Below are positions 1-8,319 of a DNA stretch of 45,917 nt, in pieces. Position 1 is the first letter of the stretch, and every line of letters begins with the position of its first letter. The position numbers were made by a program, and so were the translations under genes. The stretch is from Acidobacteriaceae bacterium (GTDB lineage Bacteria > Acidobacteriota > Terriglobia > Terriglobales > Acidobacteriaceae), in assembly GCA_003151155.1 (NCBI GenBank), contig PLWX01000259.1, forward strand, positions 1 to 45,917. The letters run 5' to 3'. The notes below the pieces were generated by a model. That model had not been told where the DNA came from, did no database searches, and saw only the letters and a list, made by a program, of their open reading frames with translations.

Positions 1-545
1 ATGGTGCGAACGTCGCCGAGAAATTCGCGGCGCACGAACTTGAAATCATAACGAGCGCGATTCAGGCCTACCGTGTCGACCAGGACCATGGAATCGAAAC
101 CCGACGACATATAACCATAGCGCGGACCGGCGCCCAACTTACCGAGGCTCAATTTACGCCCGGTTGCCGTTGCTGTGCGCGAGATGAAACCCTTGTGCCC
201 GCTATCCTCCGAGCTCATGTCGTCCTTGCCCGCGAAATTCAAAACATCGACCGTCTTGTTCGCCAGCGAGAGTCGGCTCAAGTGATACCAATCATTCTTG
301 GGCACCTCTCCCATCACCGGATCGGGAACCATCTCCTGCAGGTACGTCTCCACTAACGGCGTGTACTGCCGCATGGTGGTTACGTATGCGGCCTCGCGCG
401 CAGCGACCTTGTCCACCACCTGCTCCAAGGCCGACGATGCCTGCGTCGCCGATTGCTGCGGTGCCGCCGCGTCCGCCTGCGCGAACCCCGCACTCGAGAT
501 CATGCTCGCCGCTAGTAGTAACAAAGCTTTGTTGATGCCTCGCAT
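1..545 (-). CDS. Exported protein of unknown function, C-terminus beyond the window
   Basis: The frame is open from an ATG at 545 to the window edge, giving 181 codons, so the C-terminus is missing. The start is supported by GAGGAG about 6-8 bases upstream. The first 22 residues form a signal peptide (a hydrophobic stretch ending GFAQA). The mature part is helical at first (VVDKVAAREAAYVTTMRQYTPLVETYL) and then moves into a mixed, probably beta-rich region. It begins 21 bases after the TonB-family gene, so the two are probably co-transcribed and may both serve the envelope. I do not recognise the family. Confidence 0.75.
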   Translation of the reverse strand, partial: MRGINKALLLLAASMISSAGFAQADAAAPQQSATQASSALEQVVDKVAAREAAYVTTMRQYTPLVETYLQEMVPDPVMGEVPKNDWYHLSRLSLANKTVDVLNFAGKDDMSSEDSGHKGFISRTATATGRKLSLGKLGAGPRYGYMSSGFDSMVLVDTVGLNRARYDFKFVRREFLGDVRT

Positions 546-566
546 CTCTATCTCCTCAAAAATTCA

Positions 567-1616
567 CTAGGTCAATTGGAAAACGATTCGCAGTTTGGCC
601 TGGTAGTCCACTGGTTGACCGCCGCGCTTGGCCGGCACGAACTGGATCTTCTGTGCGGCTTGGATTGCCGCTTCGTCCAGTCCATAACCAAGACCACGAG
701 TCACTCCCAGTACTTTGCATTGCCCGTTCGCCATGAACACGACGTCAAGCTGAACTTCGCCTTCAATGTGGCGCTTCCGTCCTTCGTCGGTGTATGCCGG
801 CTTAGGTTTCGAAAGAATGGTGAAAGGCATAAATCCGGAATCTTCAACCGTCGACTTTTTCGTAGCCGTAGGTTCTGCCGGAGGCGGAGCGGCAAATGCC
901 GTCTGCACTACCTTTCCGTTTCCACGGCCACCGCCGCCTTGAATTGCGGTGCCGTTCCCGAACCCAGAACTCACTACGTTCCCCTTCGCACCCTTGCCGC
1001 CGCCCGTGCCGTTGCCTTGGCCCGCGCCTTCCGGCTGGTCGAAGGAGCCCAATTTTGCGATCGCTACCTTACCCGTCTGATTCCCGCTGACCGGCACGCC
1101 GTTCGGATCGCCAAATCCGCCCGTCTGTACTTGGCTGGCGTTCTTATTCGCCAGCGTCGGAGTAGCGGAACTGCCGGTGCTGCCAAAATTGTCGATATGG
1201 ATCGGTTTGGCCGGTTTTGGTCCCGGAGGCAGATCGACGCGCGCGGCTTCGAACTTCGGGGCTGGCGCTTCAATCTTCGCTTCCACGACCGGCGCAGGAC
1301 GCGGAATTCTCGCCGGCATCGGCGGCGGGGTAATCCTCGCCTGCTGCGGTACCGGAATTTCCGCAGCTTTGATCTTGATCCTTGGAGGAGCTGTTTTCAC
1401 CTTCGCCGCAGGCGATGCCTTCGCCTGTTCTACCGGTGCGGTGAGCTCGATTGTCGAATAACGCTTTTTGTCCAGGATCCCCGGCGCAGCGAAACTCAGA
1501 TTTAACAGGATCGCTACTCCTATCGCCTGGATTACGAAGCTGGTGCCAAACGGACCTGTGCGGCTGGTTTTCGTCTCTAATTGGCTGAATGGTAAACGTT
1601 GCGACATTTCTGCCAT
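567..1616 (-). CDS. TonB-family energy transducer
   Basis: A 349-residue protein with the standard TonB layout. There is a short cytoplasmic N-terminus, one membrane segment at about residues 24-45, a long Pro/Ala/Lys-rich linker, a Gly/Asn-rich stretch (about 165-235), and a C-terminal TonB domain at about 268-349 (PAYTDEGRKRHIEGEVQLDV, then GLDEAAIQAAQKIQFVPAKRGGQPV). Such proteins carry proton-motive energy from an inner-membrane ExbB/ExbD complex to outer-membrane transporters, but no exbB or exbD lies nearby. The ATG at 1616 has GAGGG nine bases upstream. It leads an apparent two-gene unit with the exported protein behind it. Confidence 0.88.
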   Translation of the reverse strand: MAEMSQRLPFSQLETKTSRTGPFGTSFVIQAIGVAILLNLSFAAPGILDKKRYSTIELTAPVEQAKASPAAKVKTAPPRIKIKAAEIPVPQQARITPPPMPARIPRPAPVVEAKIEAPAPKFEAARVDLPPGPKPAKPIHIDNFGSTGSSATPTLANKNASQVQTGGFGDPNGVPVSGNQTGKVAIAKLGSFDQPEGAGQGNGTGGGKGAKGNVVSSGFGNGTAIQGGGGRGNGKVVQTAFAAPPPAEPTATKKSTVEDSGFMPFTILSKPKPAYTDEGRKRHIEGEVQLDVVFMANGQCKVLGVTRGLGYGLDEAAIQAAQKIQFVPAKRGGQPVDYQAKLRIVFQLT

Positions 1617-2045
1617 CGCGATTTTCCCTCAAAAAACTACAGTGTTGCGCTAAGATGAGCGCGATCGGTTCCTGGGGAGAGATTCTGCTGGGACATTTCC
1701 TGTCTCAATACTCTGAATTGAAACAGGAAATGCGTAAAGTTACCGAAGGCGTAGTTACTTCTACCTTGGCAACTTAACCAACTGAAATCTAACCCCCGTT
1801 GTCATCGTGCCGAACTCATGCCGGCTTTATGGATTGCGGAATTTCTGCGTAAGTCGCTGGAAGCTTAGAACAATTCTGACAGAAGTTCGGATGGGTGCGG
1901 GTTAAATTAAATTTCAGCTTCCCCACCATCGTGAGTCTCTCCTGAAAGAGAGAAGCTGATTCGCCCGCTCTTGTTTCAATCCGAACAGTGCATAAGGAAT
2001 AGACCCGCGTCAGTCCCGAAAGTTTCGTATCAATGCTGTAAATCC
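1617..2045. other. Intergenic region with one long hairpin
   Basis: No credible gene is visible in these 429 bases. The only clear structure is the inverted repeat at 1694-1732, listed separately. A shorter hairpin (TCTCTC/GAGAGA) lies near 1936-1953. The region separates the TonB gene from the 3' end of the arabinose-donor operon. Confidence 0.5.
1694..1732. repeat. Inverted repeat with 16-base arms
   Basis: The arms 1694-1709 and 1717-1732 are complementary at 15 of 16 positions and enclose a 7-base loop. No T-run follows on either strand, so it is not a standard terminator. It lies about 80 bases upstream of the TonB gene start on the template side and could be an operator or a folded leader RNA. 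Confidence 0.5.
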
Positions 2046-2801
2046 TCAGACATTTAACCGCTTAAACACACTTTCCGGCACTGCTCGAAGGACTGCCATG
2101 ATCCACCTCCAGAACCCTGGCAGGTAGACCACATCGCGTCGGCGATCGATCGCCCGGGCGATCCCGCTCGCGATTTTCTCGGGCGTTGCAAACAAGATTC
2201 CTCCCGGCAAATGCGCTGTCATCGGCGTCGCCACGAAACCCGGCTTGATGGTGATCACGTTCACTCCCAACCGGTCTACCCGGTTGCGAACTCCTTGCAG
2301 AAAAACCGAGAGCGCCGCTTTCGAAGTGCCATAGACGTAGTTCGTCTTGCGCCCGCGATCGCCCGCTACCGAAGAAATCGCTGCGATTGTCCCGCTTTTG
2401 CGCGACGCAAAGTAATTTGCCAGCCAAGTCACTAGCGACACCGCACTCAGAAAATTCGTACGCATCACTTGTTCTGCAACCCGGTAATCCTGTTCCGCGG
2501 CCGCTTGATCCCCTAAAACGCCATAAGCTATCAATGCGACGTCGATCCCCTGCAGCTTTTCGTGAGCATCCTGCAAAAACGCGGGGTGGTACTCCGTTTT
2601 ATCCAGGTCCACCACGCAAGTGTGAACCGCTGCTGCCCCTCTCACTTGCACGTCTGCTGCCACCAGCGACAATTTCTCTTCGCTCCGCGCCACCAGATAA
2701 AGGTGTGCCCCCCGTTTTGCGTACAGACGCATCGTCGCCATCGCAATCGACGACGTCGCTCCCAGCACGATCATCTTCACTGGTTCAGGATTTTTGCTCA
2801 C
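2046..2801 (-). CDS. dprE2: DprE2-like short-chain dehydrogenase (keto-arabinose reductase step)
   Basis: An SDR-family oxidoreductase of 251 residues. An N-terminal nucleotide-binding motif (VLGATSSIA) is followed by the catalytic Ser and Tyr-x3-Lys (ISSVAGDRGRKTNYVYGTSK). In mycobacteria DprE2 reduces decaprenylphosphoryl-2-keto-ribose to the arabinose form, after DprE1. I chose the GTG at 2801. It overlaps the TGA of the upstream dprE1-like gene as GTGA, has GAAGGG upstream, and starts just before the Rossmann fold; a longer frame to 2867 would run into dprE1. Assignment to DprE2 rather than a generic SDR rests mainly on the operon partners. Confidence 0.8.
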   Translation of the reverse strand: MSKNPEPVKMIVLGATSSIAMATMRLYAKRGAHLYLVARSEEKLSLVAADVQVRGAAAVHTCVVDLDKTEYHPAFLQDAHEKLQGIDVALIAYGVLGDQAAAEQDYRVAEQVMRTNFLSAVSLVTWLANYFASRKSGTIAAISSVAGDRGRKTNYVYGTSKAALSVFLQGVRNRVDRLGVNVITIKPGFVATPMTAHLPGGILFATPEKIASGIARAIDRRRDVVYLPGFWRWIMAVLRAVPESVFKRLNV

Positions 2802-4090
2802 AGCATCACCCTTCGCCAGAAGCTTGAGGAAAACCTGCGATCGATATACGAAGAAAATTCCTGCCAACGCGGATAGAAATTACGGAACTGTTCTCCCGTC
2901 ATCCGCGCGTCTTTCGCCGGATACAGCCTGCCGCCCGCTTCTGCCGTCATCGCTCCCAGGCGATCCACCAACTCGAACGTGCGTCCTTCGCGGATCGGGA
3001 AATCCAGGGCCAAAGTGATTCCCGGTTTCGGGAACGACATCATCCCTGGCGATCGCACATCTCCGCACACCTTCAGCACCGCCAGGAAAGACGCCAGCCC
3101 CGACCGTGCAATCGCGTTTAAGATTTCGCGAATGGCGTCCACCTGCGGGACCACGCATTGGAATTGCAGCAACCCTTCTTTGCCGTACATGCGATTCCAA
3201 CGCAGGATCGCATCCAGCGGATAGAAGAAGGGTTCGTAGTCCACCAGTTTTGACACTTGCTTGCTGGTTTGCTTGTGGAAGTACAGTGCGTTGAAAAGAC
3301 CCACCGTGGCCCGATTCAACGCAATGCCCGGCAGGTCCATCGGAAAGTTGATCGTCCTCGCGCGCCGCGGTTCACGCGGCTCATTGATCGCCGAGTGATC
3401 CCCACACATGAAAATTCCTCGCGCCGCGTTTTTGCCTCTCGCCACGCAATCGATCCAACTCACGGTGTACTCGTAATTGCGATTCTGCTCCGAGAGCGCG
3501 AGAAACTCATCCAGTCCATGAAACTTCGTCGCCTGGTATTGCACCTTGCGCGAGACGATCGGTTTCAGTTGGATCTCTGCCCAGTGGATCAGTCCCGTCA
3601 ATCCCAGTCCCGAAATCGTCGCCTCAAACCAATCACTGTTTTGTCCCGCGGAGCAGAAGCGCCGGCTGCCGTCGGAGCGCAGCAGTTCAAACATCCGCAC
3701 GTGTCGCCCGAACGTTCCCGCCACGTGATGGTTCTTGCCGTGAACATCGTTCGCAATCGCTCCGCCGACCGTCACGAACTTCGTGCCTGGAGTTACCGGC
3801 AGGAACCAGCCTCGCGGTACCGCAAACTCCAGGATTTCTCCCAGGGTTACACCCGTCTCACAGCGCAACCGCCCGGTCTGCGGATCAAAGGTCAACAGGC
3901 GATCCAGCGGACGCGTCAACAGCACAGTGTTGTCATGGTTCAAACAGACGTCGCCGTAGCTGCGCCCCATTCCTACCGGAAGCAGGGAAGTCCCATCGCC
4001 ATATGAACCAGGAAAATCGGAAGGCCAATAGAGCGGCTTCGACTGCTGTTCGCCGCGTGGATATCGTCCCCAGGATTGGAAGTTTGTCAT
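2798..4090 (-). CDS. dprE1: DprE1-like FAD-dependent decaprenylphosphoryl-ribose 2-oxidase
   Basis: A 430-residue VAO/PCMH-type FAD oxidase. The FAD-domain signature GGAIANDVHGKNHH is present, and His117 matches the flavin-contacting His132 of M. tuberculosis DprE1. The C-terminal GGRLYPAKDAR supplies Lys393, matching catalytic Lys418. In mycobacteria the enzyme oxidises the 2-OH of polyprenylphosphoryl-ribose on the way to arabinose. At the position of Cys387, the covalent target of benzothiazinones, this protein has Ala361 (context TLALDFPI). It starts 4 bases after the HAD-UbiA stop and ends overlapping the DprE2-like start, so the three genes are tightly coupled. Confidence 0.88.
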   Translation of the reverse strand: MTNFQSWGRYPRGEQQSKPLYWPSDFPGSYGDGTSLLPVGMGRSYGDVCLNHDNTVLLTRPLDRLLTFDPQTGRLRCETGVTLGEILEFAVPRGWFLPVTPGTKFVTVGGAIANDVHGKNHHVAGTFGRHVRMFELLRSDGSRRFCSAGQNSDWFEATISGLGLTGLIHWAEIQLKPIVSRKVQYQATKFHGLDEFLALSEQNRNYEYTVSWIDCVARGKNAARGIFMCGDHSAINEPREPRRARTINFPMDLPGIALNRATVGLFNALYFHKQTSKQVSKLVDYEPFFYPLDAILRWNRMYGKEGLLQFQCVVPQVDAIREILNAIARSGLASFLAVLKVCGDVRSPGMMSFPKPGITLALDFPIREGRTFELVDRLGAMTAEAGGRLYPAKDARMTGEQFRNFYPRWQEFSSYIDRRFSSSFWRRVML

Positions 4091-4094
4091 GCGG

Positions 4095-5567
4095 TCAGAG
4101 CGCGCCTCGCATCACGATCAAAGCGATCAGCGCAAACAACGGACTCCATCGGTCGGTCAACGCGAACACTACCGGATCTTCATCGAGTTCTCCGCGATGC
4201 GCCAGCAGCCATATCCGGCTGATCCAGTAAATTAGCAGCGGCGCCATCAACCAAAGCCAGTGCGGATGGCTATAGAGCTTCGCGGTCTCCGGAGTATTAA
4301 TGTAGAGCGAGAAGACCACCACCGCCGCATAACCGCTTGCGGTGCCAAAGCTGCGCAACTGCTCGATGTCATCGACCTGGTAGCCGCGCCCATTTTTCGG
4401 GGTGGTGCCGCTCTGGCGAAGATTGTGGAGTTCGCTGTAGCGCTTCACAACTGCCAGGCTTAAAAAGAAGAAAAGCGAAAACGTTTGGAACCACGGCGAG
4501 AGTGGAACATTCGTCGCCGCTGCTCCCGCGATCAGCCGGATCGTGTACAGGCCTGCCAGCGTCAGCACATCCACCAGCGCAATTTTCTTCAGCACGAATG
4601 AATACGCCAGGGTTGTGACGAAATACAAACCCAGGCAAAGTACAAACCGCGGCGGTTCCAGGCGCGTCAACCCTGCTGCTATTGCCAATAGCACCACCAT
4701 CAGCGCAGCGCCGGCCTTGCCCGATAACTCACCCGCCGCGAACGGACGGTTCCGCTTGCGCGCATGCCGGCGGTCCGCCTCCACGTCGAGCAGGTCGTTC
4801 AGGATGTATGTCGCCGAAGCCGTGCAGCTGAAACACAAAAACGCAATTCCTGCCGCCAGCAATTTCTCTTTGCTGAAGAGGATATGTGCCAGCAGCATCG
4901 GCACAAAGATCAGAACATTCTTCGGCCACTGTGAGATCCGCATCGCACGGATCAGCGCTTTGAACTTCGATCCGCGGTCTTCGAACACCTGCGCGACCGA
5001 AACACCTTGCCTCTGCAGCGAAGCCGCCAGTCCCGCGCTTGGGTTTGCCAGCATCGCCACTTCCGCATTTTTCAGAAGCACTTTGTCCGGCGACGCGTTC
5101 CCGATGTACGCGAATTCTTGCTCCGGAAAATGATTCTGAATCGCCTCAAGCTTGGCTTGCCCTGCGAGATTCTTGCCTCCACCCGTCGCAATGACGCCGG
5201 AGAACAGGCCTAAATATTTTGCGATTGAATCTGCGAGCCGCTCTTCGCTTGCCGTGGCGAGATAAATTCGCCGTCCCGCTGCGTATTCCGCGCGAATATA
5301 TTCGAGCAACGGCTGATTGTAGGGAAGCGTTTCCGCCGACAACAAAATCCTTTTGCCGATCTCTTCTTTGAAACCCGCCTTGCCGCGCAGTAGCCACGCC
5401 GGGAGCTTGAACGCCGCCAGGGGATTTTGCCGAACCAGGGCAAAGATGGAATCCACCAGCGTGTCCGACTTCACCAGCGTACCGTCCAGGTCCACGCACA
5501 GGGGCGTGCTCGGTTTTGCGGCCGTGGCGGTCATCGATGTAGACATCTTCAAAACCTTGGGATCCAC
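4095..5567 (-). CDS. HAD phosphatase-UbiA fusion, probable polyprenyl-phosphate phosphoribosyltransferase
   Basis: A 490-residue two-domain protein. Residues about 22-205 are a HAD hydrolase, with DLDGT at 26-30, LATAS at about 103-107 and GNASPD at 156-161. Residues about 208-490 form a multi-helix UbiA prenyltransferase with the Mg-binding NDLLDVEAD at 257-265. In M. tuberculosis the UbiA enzyme Rv3806c moves phosphoribose from PRPP to decaprenyl phosphate, and a phosphatase removes the 5-phosphate. Here one chain could do both. It is the first gene of the operon with dprE1 and dprE2 homologues. The start could be the ATG at 5567 or one six codons later. The substrate is inferred. Confidence 0.85.
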   Translation of the reverse strand: MDPKVLKMSTSMTATAAKPSTPLCVDLDGTLVKSDTLVDSIFALVRQNPLAAFKLPAWLLRGKAGFKEEIGKRILLSAETLPYNQPLLEYIRAEYAAGRRIYLATASEERLADSIAKYLGLFSGVIATGGGKNLAGQAKLEAIQNHFPEQEFAYIGNASPDKVLLKNAEVAMLANPSAGLAASLQRQGVSVAQVFEDRGSKFKALIRAMRISQWPKNVLIFVPMLLAHILFSKEKLLAAGIAFLCFSCTASATYILNDLLDVEADRRHARKRNRPFAAGELSGKAGAALMVVLLAIAAGLTRLEPPRFVLCLGLYFVTTLAYSFVLKKIALVDVLTLAGLYTIRLIAGAAATNVPLSPWFQTFSLFFFLSLAVVKRYSELHNLRQSGTTPKNGRGYQVDDIEQLRSFGTASGYAAVVVFSLYINTPETAKLYSHPHWLWLMAPLLIYWISRIWLLAHRGELDEDPVVFALTDRWSPLFALIALIVMRGAL

Positions 5568-5739
5568 CCGGATAAGTCCCCGTTGTTCCGGCGTTTTGGC
5601 GAAATGCGTGAGTGTACTTCAGAGTAACATCCACGCGTCTTTTGCCTAAAGGGGTGTTTACCTCAATTTCGCCGCTCCCGCCAGATACTAGGAGGGCTAC
5701 CGCTTGCCGGCGCGGAGTAAAAAAGTCGAAGGCAAGCGA

Positions 5740-8202
5740 CTAACGCGAGAGCTGCGCGATCGACGCCACAAATTTGTCGCGACACTGCTCGGCGTCCGCC
5801 AGCAAGTGCGCATACTCCGGATTGTCGCGCAAACTTTCCAATGCCGGATCTTTCTGCAGGGCCGTCGCGGCGCAGTAGCCATCTTTAATCGAGCCTTTGA
5901 TCAAGTGCAACGCTGCCGCTTTGCGATCGCAGTTGGTCATCACGGTTGCGGCCCAAAAGCGATTTTCCGGATCGGGGTCAGCCAGCGCCTCCGCTAGAGC
6001 GTCATTGATCTGCTTCTCCGCATCCGCAGGGCGGGTGAAGCAGGCCCGTACCAAGGTCGGATTCGCTGATCTTGCGAAGACTTGTTTTGCGCTCTCTCGC
6101 GCCTCCTCCACTTTGCCCTGCCGGATATAAACCATTGGCACGTTCACCAGCACCCACTCCGAACCGGCATCGGAGCGCAAGTAATCAAATGCGCGCGCCG
6201 GGTTCCCGAGATATTCAAACACTATCGCGCACGAGCGAATCTGATAGTCCCCCGGGTCGAGCGACAAAGCAATGTCGCATTCCCGTGCAGATTCCTCGAT
6301 CTGCCCGCCATAACGCAACACATAACTCAGGGCGAAGTGCGCCATCACGTTTCCCGGTTGCCGCTCCACCAGGCTCTTGGCTTCCTTGTACGCATTCACC
6401 AGGTCCCCAATTTCCACCCGGTCGGTGATCAACCGCGCGCCGGCCAACGCGAAATTCGGATCCAGCGCCACTGCTTTCGTAAGTGCGCTCATCGAGCGCT
6501 GGAACATCGAAGGACCGCCATCCGAGTAGCGCGCGTCATAGTAATAGCGCTCGCCTAGCGCCGCCCACGCAGGCGCGTAGGAAGCGTCTAACCCGACAGC
6601 CCGCTCCAGCATGGGAATCGCTTCTTTGTTTGGCGCCCTATCGCGACTCAGGGCGAGACTTCGCAGATACAGGTCGTACGCTTCTTCATTTTTCGGGCGC
6701 GTCCCGCTCTCGGATCCTTCGGTCCCGGCCCCTAGCGCAGGCGCCAGTCCTTGCCGGACCTTTGCCGTGATCTGCCCGCGCATCGCGATCATGTCCAGCG
6801 CCCCGAGGTTCAACGTGTCGCGCCAGATCGTCCGGTTGTTTGCGACATCCACTGCCTCCAGAGTGATCTGCAGTTGGTCGCCCTCTTTTAGATAATGTCC
6901 GGTCACGATATTCGTTACGTGCATCTCGCGCCCTGCCCGCTCCAGGTCCAGCGTCGACGAAATATATTTGCTGGTGGTAGCGAACGGGCGAATGGATAAC
7001 GACCGCACATAACTCAACGACGTCGCGATTTCATCCGGCAACGCCAGTCGAAGGAAATCCACGTTGTTGTCGGCGCTCATATTTTGAAAGGGAAGCACCG
7101 CCACCGCGGTCGTCTTCGCAGACCCCGACGGCGCGCTGGACGAATGTGAGTTCAGCCAGAAAATGAAACCCACCATGCCCACCACGAACAAAGCCACCAC
7201 CCCGGCAATCACTCCGTAGGCCGGCTTTGAAGGAACCGCAGTTCCTGTTGCGCTTGCGTGAGCGGCGCGAATCGTTGGGGTGGACTTCTCCGTCTCTTGC
7301 TCCGCCAGCGTCGTCGCCGTCCGCCCGCTCTCGGTGTCCCGCTTCAGCCGTTGCAGATCGCTTCGCATCTCCGACGCGTGCTGGTAACGCAACGAACGGT
7401 CTTTTTCCAACGCTTTCATGATGATGTCTTCCAGCTTTGGAGGCACATCCGGATTGAGCCGTACGATGGGGGTCGGTGCCGCATCGAGAATCGATTTGAA
7501 GACCAAAGCCGAGGTCTCACCGCGGAACGGCAGCGCTCCCGTCGCCATCTCGTAAAGCACCGCGCCGAACGAAAAAAGATCCGTCCGCGCGTCGAGTTCC
7601 TTGCCCCGTACTTGTTCCGGCGACATGTAAGCAATCGTCCCCACCATCGATCCCGGAACCGTGAGTCGTTCTTCCTGCGGAACTGCCGATAAGGTATTCG
7701 CCGATGCTGCCTGTATCGACGAGATCGCCCCCGGCGTCACGATCGCTAGTCCGAAATCAAGAATCTTGGCGTGACCGCGATCGGTAACAAACAGGTTGGC
7801 AGGCTTGATGTCGCGGTGAATGATTCCACCCGCGTGCGCCGCATCCAGCGCGTCGGCAATTTCAATCGCCAGCGACAACAACGTCTCAACTTCCATCGGC
7901 CGCCCGTTGACGATGTGCCGGATGGTCGAGCCGTTGAGAAACTCCATCGCAATGAAGCGCTGTCCTGCATCCTCGCCGATCTCATAGATGGTGCAGATAT
8001 TCGGATGATTCAGCGCCGAGGCCGCCCGTGCCTCCCGCCGGAAGCGTTCCAGCGCCGTCGGATCGCTCTCCACCGCTTCCGGAAGAAACTTCAGCGCCAC
8101 AAATCGGCCGAGGGAAATGTCCTCGGCCTTATAGACCACACCCATACCGCCGCCCCCGATCTTCTCGAGCACGCGATAGTGCGAAATGTTCTGGCCGGGC
8201 AT
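5740..8202 (-). CDS. Transmembrane Ser/Thr protein kinase with TolB-like and TPR ectodomain
   Basis: An 820-residue PknB-type kinase. The Gly loop GGGGMG is at 16-21, ATP-binding Lys38, HRD at 129-131 and DFG at 149-151, so catalysis looks intact. A membrane segment spans about 329-350. Outside it, [13 protein letters not shown] begins a TolB-N-like module, followed by a TPR superhelix to the C-terminus. The same module sits behind the winged-helix domain of the regulator at 30920, so the sensor part is shared between kinase and transcription-factor outputs. Substrates are unknown. It stands alone between two intergenic gaps. Confidence 0.88.
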   Translation of the reverse strand: MPGQNISHYRVLEKIGGGGMGVVYKAEDISLGRFVALKFLPEAVESDPTALERFRREARAASALNHPNICTIYEIGEDAGQRFIAMEFLNGSTIRHIVNGRPMEVETLLSLAIEIADALDAAHAGGIIHRDIKPANLFVTDRGHAKILDFGLAIVTPGAISSIQAASANTLSAVPQEERLTVPGSMVGTIAYMSPEQVRGKELDARTDLFSFGAVLYEMATGALPFRGETSALVFKSILDAAPTPIVRLNPDVPPKLEDIIMKALEKDRSLRYQHASEMRSDLQRLKRDTESGRTATTLAEQETEKSTPTIRAAHASATGTAVPSKPAYGVIAGVVALFVVGMVGFIFWLNSHSSSAPSGSAKTTAVAVLPFQNMSADNNVDFLRLALPDEIATSLSYVRSLSIRPFATTSKYISSTLDLERAGREMHVTNIVTGHYLKEGDQLQITLEAVDVANNRTIWRDTLNLGALDMIAMRGQITAKVRQGLAPALGAGTEGSESGTRPKNEEAYDLYLRSLALSRDRAPNKEAIPMLERAVGLDASYAPAWAALGERYYYDARYSDGGPSMFQRSMSALTKAVALDPNFALAGARLITDRVEIGDLVNAYKEAKSLVERQPGNVMAHFALSYVLRYGGQIEESARECDIALSLDPGDYQIRSCAIVFEYLGNPARAFDYLRSDAGSEWVLVNVPMVYIRQGKVEEARESAKQVFARSANPTLVRACFTRPADAEKQINDALAEALADPDPENRFWAATVMTNCDRKAAALHLIKGSIKDGYCAATALQKDPALESLRDNPEYAHLLADAEQCRDKFVASIAQLSR

Positions 8203-8319
8203 GAAGTCCCGCTATGGTAGGCGGGATGCCCCCGCCCGTCAACGATCCCCGGGGACAGACGATCTAGCCACTCCGCGCGCCGCTGTTGTAATCTCATCCC
8301 GACTTTCAAGGACGGTGAC

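Noticed and set aside
576..1505. 309-residue plus-strand open frame opposite the TonB gene
   Set aside because: It is Arg/Cys/Leu-rich without any domain, lies fully opposite a clear TonB protein, and follows from that gene's codon use.
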